Assembly: GCF_020886775.1 (NCBI RefSeq)
Contig: NZ_AP024525.1
Span: 558,001 to 622,000, forward strand
Reading direction: 5' to 3'
DNA length: 64,000 nt
Source: Sinomonas cyclohexanicum
Lineage (GTDB): Bacteria > Actinomycetota > Actinomycetes > Actinomycetales > Micrococcaceae
The position numbers and the translations under genes were made by a program. Shown in pieces: positions 26,212 through 35,399 of the stretch. The notes beneath the pieces are model-generated. The model did no database searches. It was not told the DNA's origin and was given only the letters and a program-made list of their open reading frames with translations. The first letter of the stretch is position 1; the number at the start of each line of letters is the position of its first letter.

Positions 26212-27531
26212 GTGAAGATTCGAACTCTCGCAGCCACCGCGGCGATTGCCGTGATGGCTCTGACCACCGCGGCGTGCAGCGGCGGAGCCTCCGGCGCCAC
26301 GGCCACGAACAACTCCGGGGGCAGTGGCCAGACCCTCACCTACTGGGCGAGCAACCAGGGCACCAGCCTCGACAACGACAAGCAGGTCCTCACGCCGCAG
26401 CTGCAGAAGTTCGAGCAGCAGACCGGCATCAAGGTCAACCTCGAGGTGATCGGGTGGAGTGACCTCCAGACCCGCATCCAGACCGCCGTCACCTCGGGCC
26501 AGGCGCCGGATGTGGTGAACATCGGCAACACCTGGGCCGCGTCCCTCCAGTCCACCGGTGCCTTCATGCCGTTCGACGACTCGGCCATGCAGGCGATCGG
26601 CGGCAAGGACAAGTTCGTCAAGACCGCGCTCGACACGGGCGGCATTGCCGGCCAGGACCCGACCTCGGTGCCGCTGTACGGCCTTGCCTACGGCCTGTAC
26701 TACAACAAGGCCATGTTCGCCCAGGCAGGGCTCCAGCCGCCCACCACGTGGGAGGACCTCGTGTCCGATGCCCAGAAGCTGACGACGGGCGGGAAGCACG
26801 GACTCGCGATCGCGGCCGGCAGCTACACCGAGAACGCGCACTTCGCCTTCATCAATGCCGCACAGAACGGTGCGGACCTGTTCGATTCGAGCGGCAAGCC
26901 GACGTTCGCCTCCGACGGCGTGGTCAATGGCATCAAGCGATACGTGGACCTCATGCAGCAGGACAAGGTCGTCGACCTCGGCAACGCCCAGTACGACAAC
27001 GGGACGAAGTCCGTCAACGACTTCGCGACCGGCAAGGTCGCAATGATCATCAACCAGAACAACGCGGACAACAGCATCCAGGCCAACGGCATGAAGTCGA
27101 GCGAGTACGGCGTGGTGCCGTTCCCGGCCCCGAAGGGCAGCCCCTCGCAGACCGCGAGCCACGTGGCCGGCATCAACCTCTCGATCTTCCAGAACACGAA
27201 GAACAAGGACGCCGCACTCAAGTTCGTCCAGTTCATGACCAGCGCGGACACTCAGGCTGCCCTCGACAAGCAGTTCACGGCTCTGCCCGTTCTGAAGGGC
27301 GCGACCCCGAACTTCACGGACAACGCCGAGGAGGCCAAGACCTTCGGTGACATCTACGCCACGAAGTCCAAGCCCCTCCCGCTCGTCGCGAGCGAGGACC
27401 AGTTCGAGTCCACGGTGGGCAAGGCCATGAATCAGATGTTCGCCAAGATTGCCTCGGGCGGGACGGTGAGCACGGACGACGTCCGTTCGGCGCTCACCAC
27501 CGCGCAGCAGCAGGTCGCCGCGGCCGGGTAG
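26212..27531 (+). CDS. ABC sugar transporter, substrate-binding lipoprotein
   Basis: This 439-residue family 1 extracellular solute-binding protein starts with GTG. It has a signal peptide with a Cys at the end of the hydrophobic stretch (ALTTAACSGGAS) and a mature bilobal domain (YWASNQGTS, VLTPQLQKFEQQTGIKV, GQAPDVVNIGNTW, YGLAYGLYYNKAMF). It delivers an oligosaccharide or sugar derivative to the two permeases that follow. No ATPase gene is present; actinobacterial cassettes of this type usually share an MsiK-type ATPase encoded elsewhere. Confidence 0.93.
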   Translation: MKIRTLAATAAIAVMALTTAACSGGASGATATNNSGGSGQTLTYWASNQGTSLDNDKQVLTPQLQKFEQQTGIKVNLEVIGWSDLQTRIQTAVTSGQAPDVVNIGNTWAASLQSTGAFMPFDDSAMQAIGGKDKFVKTALDTGGIAGQDPTSVPLYGLAYGLYYNKAMFAQAGLQPPTTWEDLVSDAQKLTTGGKHGLAIAAGSYTENAHFAFINAAQNGADLFDSSGKPTFASDGVVNGIKRYVDLMQQDKVVDLGNAQYDNGTKSVNDFATGKVAMIINQNNADNSIQANGMKSSEYGVVPFPAPKGSPSQTASHVAGINLSIFQNTKNKDAALKFVQFMTSADTQAALDKQFTALPVLKGATPNFTDNAEEAKTFGDIYATKSKPLPLVASEDQFESTVGKAMNQMFAKIASGGTVSTDDVRSALTTAQQQVAAAG

Positions 27532-27626
27532 TCGCACACGCCGGGGTGGGCCGGCTACCGGGCCGGCCCACCCCTCTCCGTCCGCCAGGAACCCCAGAGA
27601 ACATCCCAAGGAAGGGAGTGCCTCAC

Positions 27627-28598
27627 ATGTCTGCTGTGACCGCCGCTCCGACGAAGCCGCCGGCCACCGAGAGCCCCGCCACGAGGCCCCGCCGCCGCGC
27701 GGCAGGCTGGTGGCTCCCCTACGCGCTGCTTGCACCCGCCATTATCTTCGAGCTGCTCATCCACGTGATCCCCATGCTCACGGGCATCTGGATGAGCTTC
27801 ATCAAGCTCACCAAGGCCTTCATCGCCAACTGGGGCCGCGCGCCCTTCGCCGGACTCGGGAACTACTCCGTCGCCGTCGACTTCAACGGCGTCATCGGTG
27901 CGGGGCTCCTGCATTCCTTCCTCGTCACCGTGGCGTTCACGGTGCTGGTGGTCGGCGTCTCGTGGGGCCTGGGCATGGCGGCCGCGGTCGCGCTCCAGAA
28001 GAAGTTCTGGGGCAGGGGCTTCTTCCGCACCCTGTTCCTGATCCCGTACGCGCTGCCGATGTACGCAGGGATCATTGCCTGGAAGTTCATGCTCCAGCGG
28101 GACACCGGTATGGTGAACCACTTCCTCTTCGACAACCTCGGCCTCGGCGGCGACAAGCCGTTCTGGCTGATTGGCGACAACGCGTTCACCTCGGTGGTCA
28201 TCGTCGCCATCTGGCGCCTGTGGCCGTTCGCCTTCCTCATGCTCATGGCCGGCCTCCAGTCGATTCCCACCGACGTCTACGAGGCCTCGGCGGTCGACGG
28301 CGCGCGGCCGCTCCGGCAGTGGGCCTCCATCACGCTGCCCATGCTCCGTCCCGTCAACATGGTCCTGATCCTCGTGATGTTCCTGTGGACGTTCAACGAC
28401 TTCAACACCCCCTTCGTGCTGTTCGGCAACGCGCAGCCGCCCGCGGGAGACCTCATCTCGTTCCACATCTACAACGCCTCGTTCCTGACCTGGAACTTCG
28501 GCTCCGGTGCGGCCATGTCGGTCCTGCTCCTGCTCTTCCTGCTCCTTGTCTCGGGCATCTACCTCATCGTCGTGAACAGGAGGTCCCGCCGTGCGTGA
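27627..28598 (+). CDS. ABC sugar transporter permease (MalF type)
   Basis: This 323-residue membrane protein has six predicted spans after a Pro-rich cytoplasmic N-terminus. The cytoplasmic EAA loop that docks the ATPase reads EASAVDGARPLRQWASITLPM. It overlaps the second permease by 8 bp. The start at 27627 is preceded by GAAGGGAG. Confidence 0.94.
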   Translation: MSAVTAAPTKPPATESPATRPRRRAAGWWLPYALLAPAIIFELLIHVIPMLTGIWMSFIKLTKAFIANWGRAPFAGLGNYSVAVDFNGVIGAGLLHSFLVTVAFTVLVVGVSWGLGMAAAVALQKKFWGRGFFRTLFLIPYALPMYAGIIAWKFMLQRDTGMVNHFLFDNLGLGGDKPFWLIGDNAFTSVVIVAIWRLWPFAFLMLMAGLQSIPTDVYEASAVDGARPLRQWASITLPMLRPVNMVLILVMFLWTFNDFNTPFVLFGNAQPPAGDLISFHIYNASFLTWNFGSGAAMSVLLLLFLLLVSGIYLIVVNRRSRRA

Positions 28599-29430
28599 GA
28601 CCACTGGGGCCAAGGCCTTCAGAATCGTCGTCGTGGCCGTCCTCGCGGTCTTCACGATCCTTCCCATCTATGTCATGGCCACTTCGGCGCTCAAGCCTCT
28701 CAGCGACGTCCAGGGACCGTTCACGTGGTGGCCCTCGACGATCACGGTCGAGCCCTTCATCGAGATGTGGAAGACCGTGCCGCTCGCGAGCTACTTCGTG
28801 AACAGCATCGTCGTGGCGGGCTCCGCGACGGTCATCAGCCTCATCATCGCGGTCTTCGCCTCCTTCGCCATCTCGCGCTACCGGTTCTTCGGCCGCTCGC
28901 TCTTCTCGACCACCGTGCTGTCCACGCAGATGTTCCCGGGCGTGCTGTTCCTGCTGCCGCTGTTCCTGATCTTCGTCAACATCAACGCGCTCACCGGGAT
29001 CCAGCTCGTGGGCACGTGGGGCGGGCTCATCATCACCTATCTGACGTTCTCGCTCCCGTTCTCGATCTGGATGCTCGCCGGGTACTTCGACGGGATCCCG
29101 CACGAGCTCGATGAGGCCGCGAAGGTCGACGGCTGCGGCCCCATGGGTGCGCTGATGCGCGTCGTGCTCCCCGCGGCTCGCCCGGGCCTCATCGCCGTGG
29201 CGATCTACAGCTTCATGACGTCCTGGGGCGAGGTGCTGTTCGCCTCGGTCATGACCACCGACGCCAACCGCACCCTCGCCGTCGGCCTCCAGCTCTACTC
29301 GACGCAGACGAACGTCTACTGGAACCAGATCATGGCCGCATCGCTCGTGGTGAGCGTGCCCGTCGTCGTCGGCTTCCTCCTGCTCCAGCGGAACTTCGTC
29401 GCGGGCCTCACCGCGGGCGCCGTCAAGTAG
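28591..29430 (+). CDS. ABC sugar transporter permease (MalG type)
   Basis: This is a 279-residue inner-membrane permease with six spans and the EAA motif DEAAKVDGCGPMGALMRVVLP. It begins with GTG inside the end of the MalF-type gene, so translation is coupled. It completes the importer with the binding protein and first permease. Confidence 0.94.
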   Translation: MRETTGAKAFRIVVVAVLAVFTILPIYVMATSALKPLSDVQGPFTWWPSTITVEPFIEMWKTVPLASYFVNSIVVAGSATVISLIIAVFASFAISRYRFFGRSLFSTTVLSTQMFPGVLFLLPLFLIFVNINALTGIQLVGTWGGLIITYLTFSLPFSIWMLAGYFDGIPHELDEAAKVDGCGPMGALMRVVLPAARPGLIAVAIYSFMTSWGEVLFASVMTTDANRTLAVGLQLYSTQTNVYWNQIMAASLVVSVPVVVGFLLLQRNFVAGLTAGAVK

Positions 29431-29460
29431 CGGTGCCCCTCCGCGGGCGCCAGCTCGCGG

Positions 29461-29889
29461 CTACCCGGCAAGGCCGATGATCCCGAGCCACACGAGCCCG
29501 ATCACCTTGAGGACCTCGAGGCCCACATAGGTGAAGTGGAGCGTGTGCCTGGGCATCGCCTCGCTGAGGTTGCCGCCCGTCACGCGGCGGTCCATGCGCG
29601 GCCGGAGCACGGCGACGTCGAGCACCACGATCACGGCGAGGGCCACCCCGAGGGTCCAGGCGAGCGCGGCTGCCCGGCCGCCGAGGGCGAGCGCCACGAG
29701 CACGACGGCGGCCAGCGCGCACTCGACGACGTTGAGCGCCTTGAACACGAGCCGCCCGATGCCCACGCCGAGCTCGATCGTGATCCCGGGGGCCCGGAAC
29801 TTCAGCGGCGCCTCGATGAACGAGATGGCCAGCACCATCCCGAGCCACACGAACGCTGCCGCCACGAGAACGGCTGTCGCCACAGCCAT
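29461..29889 (-). CDS. Four-span membrane protein of unknown function
   Basis: This 142-residue protein has about four transmembrane helices. Its first helix pair includes GMVLAISFIEAPLKFRAPGI, which resembles the DUF4149/TMEM205-like pattern. It is convergent with the ABC importer. Function unknown. Confidence 0.78.
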   Translation of the reverse strand: MAVATAVLVAAAFVWLGMVLAISFIEAPLKFRAPGITIELGVGIGRLVFKALNVVECALAAVVLVALALGGRAAALAWTLGVALAVIVVLDVAVLRPRMDRRVTGGNLSEAMPRHTLHFTYVGLEVLKVIGLVWLGIIGLAG

Positions 29890-29983
29890 GCATCATCACC
29901 TCGGAAGAATCGATCGGTCCCCTCGAGGATAATCCAGTATTCTCCGTGCTTATTAATCGGGTCCCCGGAGCTGGTGGCATCAT

Positions 29984-30003
29984 GATGGCAAACGATTGCC
30001 ATC
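29984..30003. promoter_or_regulatory. LacI-type operator before the third dehydrogenase
   Basis: GATGGCAAACGATTGCCATC has perfect 8-bp arms around a CG centre, the classical layout of a LacI-family site. It ends 20-30 bp upstream of the dehydrogenase start. It differs from the CCGG palindrome at 25950, so a different LacI-family protein may bind here. Confidence 0.6.
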
Positions 30004-30022
30004 AGGCGGCGCGCCGCGAACA

Positions 30023-31153
30023 ATGAACCTCATGCCAACCGATCCCGCCCCCGTCCCGACCGTCCTCGTGGGTGCCGGCTCCATCGCCCGGTCGCACGCC
30101 CGTGCGATCGATGCGACACCGGGCCTCGGGCTCGCCGCGATCGTGAGCCGCGGCGGCACGACCGCGCGGACCCTTGCCGACGAGCTCGCCCTGACGGGAT
30201 CGCCGTCGCGGCCGCGCGCCGTCGGGAGCCTCGGCGAGGCCCTCCGCCGGGTCCGCGCCCCATCCGTCGCGGAGGGTGCGCACGACGGCGCGCGGCCGCT
30301 CGTCGTCGTGGCGACCCCGACGGCGTCGCACCTCGCCCTTGCCGAGGAGGCGATCGCGGCCGGCGCCCACGTGCTCATCGAGAAGCCGCTCGACGTCGAC
30401 CTCGCCGCCGCCCGCGCCTTCGCGGACCGCACCCGCACGGCCACGGCGGCCGGTCAGGTCATCTCGGTGGTCAGCCAGCACCGCTTCGACGCTGCGAGCC
30501 TCGCCGTCCGCGATGCCGTGCGCGCCGGGCGGCTCGGACGGATCACCTCGGCCGTCGCGACCGTTCCCTGGTGGCGCAGCCCCGCCTACTACGCGGCCTC
30601 ACCGTGGCGCGGCACGTTCGCGGGCGACGGCGGCGGCGCCCTCATGAACCAGGGCATCCACATGCTCGATCTCGTGGTCGCCCTGCTCGGCCGCCCCACC
30701 GCGGTCGCTGCGATGGCGGCGCAGACGCTGCACCCCATCGAGGCCGAGGACACCGCCGGCCTGCTCCTCCGCTTCGAGTCCGGCGCGCTCGCCACGATGC
30801 ACGCGAGCACGTCCGCCTACCCGGGCCTCGCGGCGCGCCTGCAGGTCGCCGGCAGCCTGGGCAGCGCGGTCATCGAGAACGAGGCGCTCGTCTACCTCCA
30901 CGCCGACCCGGCGGAGGCCGCGCCGGACTACGGGCTCTACGGCGGGGGCAACCAGCTCGCCGCCGTGGCCGCGGCGCCGCGCGTTGACCCGACCGAGTCG
31001 CCGGCAGGGCTCGCGCGCCAGTACGCGGACGTGGCGGCCGCCATCGCCGAGGGGCGCGATCCGGCCGTGACGGTCGGCGACGCACTGGTCACCCTGGGTG
31101 TGATCGAGGCGGCATACCGCTCGGCGCGGGACGGCCGGACCGTCGGACTCTGA
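30023..31153 (+). CDS. Gfo/Idh/MocA family oxidoreductase (third)
   Basis: This dehydrogenase of about 376 residues has the Rossmann motif TVLVGAGSIARSHARAI, EKP in HVLIEKPLDVD, and the C-terminal motif ALMNQGIHMLDLVVALLG with the substrate-region His. The start (30023, or ATG at 30032) lacks a clear ribosome-binding site. The closeness of the operator palindrome suggests a short or absent leader. It probably belongs to the same carbohydrate locus. Confidence 0.9.
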   Translation: MNLMPTDPAPVPTVLVGAGSIARSHARAIDATPGLGLAAIVSRGGTTARTLADELALTGSPSRPRAVGSLGEALRRVRAPSVAEGAHDGARPLVVVATPTASHLALAEEAIAAGAHVLIEKPLDVDLAAARAFADRTRTATAAGQVISVVSQHRFDAASLAVRDAVRAGRLGRITSAVATVPWWRSPAYYAASPWRGTFAGDGGGALMNQGIHMLDLVVALLGRPTAVAAMAAQTLHPIEAEDTAGLLLRFESGALATMHASTSAYPGLAARLQVAGSLGSAVIENEALVYLHADPAEAAPDYGLYGGGNQLAAVAAAPRVDPTESPAGLARQYADVAAAIAEGRDPAVTVGDALVTLGVIEAAYRSARDGRTVGL

Positions 31154-31173
31154 GGCCCCCAGCCGCCCGCGTT

Positions 31174-31812
31174 TCAGGAGCCGAGCCGCCGCGCCTTGAG
31201 CACCGCGTCCGTCATGACGGCCGACTGCCCCTCGGGGCCGGTCGCCTCCCGTCCCTCGGAGGTGCTCGTCTCGATCTCCCACTCGCTCGAGCGCAGCCCC
31301 AGCGAGGCGGCGAGCTCCTGAGCAGAAGGCATGTGGACGTCGTCGTGCGCGTGCCGGGCCCAGGGCGGGAACGCCGTGTGGCCCACCACGAACAGCGTGC
31401 CGCCCGGCGCCACGGCGCGGGTCGCCGCCAGGAGGATCCGCTCGCGGGGCATGCTGATGGGGGAGTGGAGGAAGGATGCGGTGACGAGGTCGTAGGTGTC
31501 CTCCGGTTCCCACTCGCCGAGGTCGCGCGCCAGCCACGTGATGCGGTCCGCTACACCGGCGTCCTGCGCGTGCTCGGCGGCACGCCCCAGCGCGACGGCG
31601 GAGACGTCCAGTCCCGTGACGGTCCACCCCCGCTCGGCGAGCCAGATCGCATCGGCGCCCTCGCCGCAGCCGAGGTCGATCGCGCGGCCCGGCGCCATCA
31701 TGCTGACCTCGCGCACGAGCGCGGCGTTCGGCTTCCCGCTCCAGACCCGCTGGCGCTCCGTGTAGAACTCGTCCCAGAACTCGCTCGGTCCCGGCTTGTG
31801 TTCGGTGTCCAT
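31174..31812 (-). CDS. SAM-dependent methyltransferase (class I)
   Basis: This 212-residue protein has a Rossmann-fold methyltransferase core: motif I AIDLGCGEGADAIWLA, motif II VTGLDVSAVALGRA, and motifs DLVTASFLHSP and VAPGGTLFVVGH. The N-terminal FWDEFYTERQRVWSGKPN resembles the tellurite/thiopurine-type group. Substrate unknown. It is convergent with the oxidoreductase. Confidence 0.9.
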   Translation of the reverse strand: MDTEHKPGPSEFWDEFYTERQRVWSGKPNAALVREVSMMAPGRAIDLGCGEGADAIWLAERGWTVTGLDVSAVALGRAAEHAQDAGVADRITWLARDLGEWEPEDTYDLVTASFLHSPISMPRERILLAATRAVAPGGTLFVVGHTAFPPWARHAHDDVHMPSAQELAASLGLRSSEWEIETSTSEGREATGPEGQSAVMTDAVLKARRLGS

Positions 31813-31944
31813 CCCCCACTCCTATCGACCCCGCGGGCAGTGCGCAATGGCGGACGCGGACGACGCCCGCGCGCCCGCCCCGCGTCGTCAGGCCTTCCCC
31901 GCAGTGGGCGGCTTCCGTACGCTCGTGAGTGGAGGTGATCCGCC

Positions 31945-32139
31945 ATGAGTGCACTGCAGCAGGGCGACCGGATCGTCATCAGGGGCCGGACCGTGGACAC
32001 CGCGGACCGGCACGGGGAGATCATCGAGGTCAAGGGCCCCAACGGCGAGCCGCCGTACCGGGTCCGCTTCGACGACGGGCACGAGTCGGTCGTGTTCCCC
32101 GGGGGCGACTTCGCGGTCGAGAAGGCACCAGCCAGCTGA
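31945..32139 (+). CDS. DUF1918 domain protein
   Basis: This 64-residue protein is made entirely of the DUF1918 small beta-barrel (GDRIVIRGRTVDTADRHGEIIEV, YRVRFDDGHESVVFPGGDF), common in actinobacteria. The ribosome-binding site is strong (GGAGGTGATC). One base separates it from the acyl-CoA dehydrogenase ATG, so they are co-transcribed. Function unknown. Confidence 0.88.
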   Translation: MSALQQGDRIVIRGRTVDTADRHGEIIEVKGPNGEPPYRVRFDDGHESVVFPGGDFAVEKAPAS

Positions 32140-32140
32140 G

Positions 32141-33277
32141 ATGTTCGAGCTCACCGACGACCAGCGCGACCTCGTCGCCACCGTCCGGGACTTCGCCACG
32201 GACAGGATCGCCCCGCACGCGCTCGACTGGGACGCTCAGAAGCACTTCCCCGTCGACGTGCTGCGCGAGGCCGGCGAGCTCGGGCTCGGCGGGGTCTACG
32301 TGGGCGAGGAGTACGGCGGCACCGGCCTCACGCGCTACGACGCCGTCCTGATCTTCGAAGAGCTGGCCCGGGCCGACCCCACGATCGCCGCCTACATCTC
32401 GATCCACAACATGGTCGCGTGGATGGTCGACGCGTTCGGCACCGAGGTCCAGCGGAAGGAATGGGTGCCGCAGCTCGTCACCATGGAGGCGCTCGGCAGC
32501 TACTGCCTGACCGAGCCCGGCGTGGGCTCCGACGCGGCGGCGCTCACCGCGAAGGCCGTCCGCGACGGCGACGACTACGTCCTCACGGGCGTCAAGCAGT
32601 TCATCTCCGGTGCCGGCGTCTCCGCGCTCTACATCGTCATGGCCCGCACTGCCGACACGGGCCACCGCGGGATCACCGCGTTCCTCGTTCCCGCGGGCGC
32701 GAAGGGCCTCTCCTTCGGCGCGATAGAGAAGAAGATGGGCTGGAACGCCCAGCCCACCCGACAGGTCGTGCTCGACCACGTCCGCGTCCCGGCGTCGAAC
32801 CGCCTCGGCGAGGAGGGCAGCGGGTTCGGCATCGCCATGAAGGGCCTCAACGGCGGGCGCCTCAACATCGCCGCGTGCTCCCTGGGCGGCGGACAGGCCG
32901 CGCTCGAGAAGACGGTCGCGTACCTCAAGGAGCGCACGGCGTTCGGCGGGCGGCTCGCGGACAAGCAGTCCCTCATGTTCGACCTCGCGGACATGGACAT
33001 GAAGCTCGAGGCCGCCCGCACGCTGCTGCGCCGCGCCGCGGACGCGCTGGATCGCGGCGACCGCGACGCCGTGCGGCTGTGCGCGATCGCCAAGCGGGTC
33101 GCCACCGACGCCGGCTTCGAGGTGGCCAACGAGGCCATCCAGCTGCACGGCGGCTACGGCTACCTGCACGAGTACGGCATCGAGAAGATCGCCCGGGACC
33201 TGCGCGTCCATCAGATCCTCGAGGGGTCCAACGAGATCATGCGGCTCATCGTGGGCCGCGAGCTCATCGGGGAGTAG
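32141..33277 (+). CDS. Acyl-CoA dehydrogenase
   Basis: This 378-residue FAD-dependent dehydrogenase has an N-terminal helical domain, the middle beta-domain signature CLTEPGVGSDAAAL and the FAD-stacking QFISGAG. The C-terminal IQLHGGYGYLHEYGIEKIARDLR is followed by QILEGSNEIMRL, which carries the catalytic Glu position. Sequence character is close to isobutyryl- or short-branched-chain acyl-CoA dehydrogenases of valine/isoleucine degradation. Substrate not proven. Confidence 0.92.
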   Translation: MFELTDDQRDLVATVRDFATDRIAPHALDWDAQKHFPVDVLREAGELGLGGVYVGEEYGGTGLTRYDAVLIFEELARADPTIAAYISIHNMVAWMVDAFGTEVQRKEWVPQLVTMEALGSYCLTEPGVGSDAAALTAKAVRDGDDYVLTGVKQFISGAGVSALYIVMARTADTGHRGITAFLVPAGAKGLSFGAIEKKMGWNAQPTRQVVLDHVRVPASNRLGEEGSGFGIAMKGLNGGRLNIAACSLGGGQAALEKTVAYLKERTAFGGRLADKQSLMFDLADMDMKLEAARTLLRRAADALDRGDRDAVRLCAIAKRVATDAGFEVANEAIQLHGGYGYLHEYGIEKIARDLRVHQILEGSNEIMRLIVGRELIGE

Positions 33278-33401
33278 GCCCGGTCCCTCCCGACAGTGGG
33301 CCCGGCGGCCGCCCGAGAAGGGTCGCATGGCCCTTCCGCGCGGACCGGATGCCTCCGTACCCTCGGGAGCGAAAGACCGTCAGGAAGGCAGGAGGCCAGC
33401 C

Positions 33402-34496
33402 ATGCTCGCGCTCCAGGATTTCGCGGAACTGCTTCGCGAGCCGGGACCTTGGTGCACCATCCACGCGGAGGTCAGCACCGGGACGGTGACCTCTCGGGAG
33501 GCCACCGAAGTACTCACTCCCAACATGTCCCGGGCCGTGACCGACGCCGGGGGATCGGACGACGACGCGCGGGCCGCGGGCCAGCTCGAATGGGCGGCCC
33601 CCGGGACGCCGGGCCCCGTATCCCGCTTCGTGCTGATCAGGGGCGGCCAGGTCGTGGCGAACGAGCTGCTGCCGGGCGCCCCGGCGAAGACGGTCGTCCA
33701 CGTGGCCCCCATTCCTGACCTGCTGCCGCTCGCGGCGGTCCGAGGCACCGATGTCGAGTACCTCGTGGTCCAGGCCGAGCGCGCCGAGGCGGAGATCGGC
33801 CGCTACCGCGCCTCGTCCGGTGCTGCTCTGGGCAGCCAAGAGGTGCACGGGAGCACCGAGAACCTGACCAAGGTCTCGCTGGGCGGCTATTCGCAGGGCA
33901 AGTACCAGCACCGCACCGAGGAGATCTGGCGGCGCAACGGCGCCGACGTCGCGGCCGAGGTCAACCGGCTCGTCGAGGAGGGCGGACTGCAGCTCGTGGT
34001 CCTCGCGGGGGATGAGCGCGCACGGCTCATGGTCCAGGAGGCGCTGAGCGAGAGGGCCGCCGCCCTCGTCCAGACCGTGGACATGAACTCCTCGGCGCCC
34101 GGGTCGGACCAGGAGAGGTTCGAGGCCGAGGTGGAGGCCGTCGTCGCCGGCGCGGCGGCGCGGTCGCAGCGCGAGGCCCTCGCCCGCCTCGCGGACGGGG
34201 TCGGCCGGTCGTCCGCCACCGGGTGGGCGGAGACACTGCACGCCCTGCGCGAGGCACGCGTCGGGACGCTCCTGCTCTGCCCCGAGGCGGCGCAGGGACA
34301 GACGCTTCTCGCCCTCGGTGCGGAACCGTGGGTCGCGGAGACGGAGGGCGACGCCGCCGGCGCCCCGGTGCTCGGGGCGGTTGGCTCCGCCGCGGCACTG
34401 CTGCGCGCAGCGGTCCTGACCAAGGCGGACACGGTCCTAGTCGATCCCGGGGCGCTCGACGGCGGTGTGCCCGCCGCTGCACTCCTGCGCTGGTAG
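33402..34496 (+). CDS. Bacterial eRF1-like protein (baeRF family 2/Vms1-like)
   Basis: This 364-residue cytoplasmic protein resembles the bacterial eRF1-domain families. The N-terminal half is unknown (SRFVLIRGGQVVANELLPG). The middle has GGYSQGKYQHRTEEIWRRNGADVAAEVNRLVEEGGLQ. An L7Ae/eRF1-3-like C-terminal half follows (VGTLLLCPEAAQGQTLLALG, VLTKADTVLVDPGAL). Eukaryotic Vms1/Ankzf1 relatives release peptides from stalled ribosomes. A canonical GGQ is not seen; the nearest candidate is GYSQGKYQ. ATG at 33402 is preceded by GGAGG. Confidence 0.72.
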   Translation: MLALQDFAELLREPGPWCTIHAEVSTGTVTSREATEVLTPNMSRAVTDAGGSDDDARAAGQLEWAAPGTPGPVSRFVLIRGGQVVANELLPGAPAKTVVHVAPIPDLLPLAAVRGTDVEYLVVQAERAEAEIGRYRASSGAALGSQEVHGSTENLTKVSLGGYSQGKYQHRTEEIWRRNGADVAAEVNRLVEEGGLQLVVLAGDERARLMVQEALSERAAALVQTVDMNSSAPGSDQERFEAEVEAVVAGAAARSQREALARLADGVGRSSATGWAETLHALREARVGTLLLCPEAAQGQTLLALGAEPWVAETEGDAAGAPVLGAVGSAAALLRAAVLTKADTVLVDPGALDGGVPAAALLRW

Positions 34497-34529
34497 CGAG
34501 GGCGCGCACCGGGAGCGGTGGCCCGGGGC

Positions 34530-35288
34530 CTAGGCGCAGCCGTCGGGGCCGCAGACCTCGCCGTCGAGCCGGTCGGCGCCCTCGCTGGCCCCGCCGGCCG
34601 CGCCGCCGGCCGGCTGGCCGACCATCACGAGCGGGTTCGCCTCGCGCCACGCGGTCTCGAGCGCCTGCGTGAAGAGCTCGGCGGGCTGGGCACCGGAGAC
34701 ACCGTACTTGCTGTCGAGGACGAAGAACGGCACGCCCTGGATGCCGAGCGCGCGGGCCTCGCGGATGTCGGCCCCGACCGCGTCGCGGTAGGTGCCTGCG
34801 TCGAGTGCCTCGGTGATCTCCGCGGCGTCGAGCCCGGCCTCGGTCCCGATCCGCACGAGGACCTCGCGGGCGCCGATGTCCTCGCCGTGCTCGAAGTGGG
34901 CCGAGAGCAGGGCCTCCTTGACCGCGTCGGCGCGCCGGGCGCCGTCGTGCGCGTCCCGAGCCTTGGCCAGGTGCAGCAGCTCGTGGGCCGAGTACGAATT
35001 GGCGACGACGACCCGCCCGAAGTCGTACTCGAGGCCCTCGCCCGCCGCGACCTGCGTCACGTGCTCGAACATCTGCGCCACGCGCTCGGCGGGCATGCCC
35101 TTGCGCTCGGACAGGTACTCGACCTCGGTGCCCTCGTAGTGCTCGGGGAGGGTGGGGTCCAGCTGGTAGCTGTGCCACGTGACCGTGACCTGGTCCTTGT
35201 GCGGGAACTGCTCGAGTGCGGATTCGAAGCGGCGCTTGCCGATGAAGCACCACGGGCAGGCGATATCAGACCAGATGTCAACGTTCAT
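34530..35288 (-). CDS. DsbA-family oxidoreductase, FrnE-like
   Basis: This 252-residue thioredoxin-fold protein with the helical insert of the FrnE/DsbA group has an active site CPWC at DIACPWCFIGKRR near residue 11 and the cis-Pro loop GVPFFVLDSKYGVSG. No signal peptide is seen, so it is cytoplasmic, as for Deinococcus FrnE. A Cys pair at the C-terminus (EVCGPDGCA) may be a second redox site. Likely disulfide isomerase or oxidative-stress role. Confidence 0.9.
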   Translation of the reverse strand: MNVDIWSDIACPWCFIGKRRFESALEQFPHKDQVTVTWHSYQLDPTLPEHYEGTEVEYLSERKGMPAERVAQMFEHVTQVAAGEGLEYDFGRVVVANSYSAHELLHLAKARDAHDGARRADAVKEALLSAHFEHGEDIGAREVLVRIGTEAGLDAAEITEALDAGTYRDAVGADIREARALGIQGVPFFVLDSKYGVSGAQPAELFTQALETAWREANPLVMVGQPAGGAAGGASEGADRLDGEVCGPDGCA

Positions 35289-35399
35289 ACAGGGTTCAAG
35301 GTCTTGCCCGCGTAGGGTATTCCGACTTGTCGAGCGGGACGGCAGTCGTTTTCGAGCTCGTGGCACCCGTTGAGGCGACGAACGTCGGCAATCGGACGA

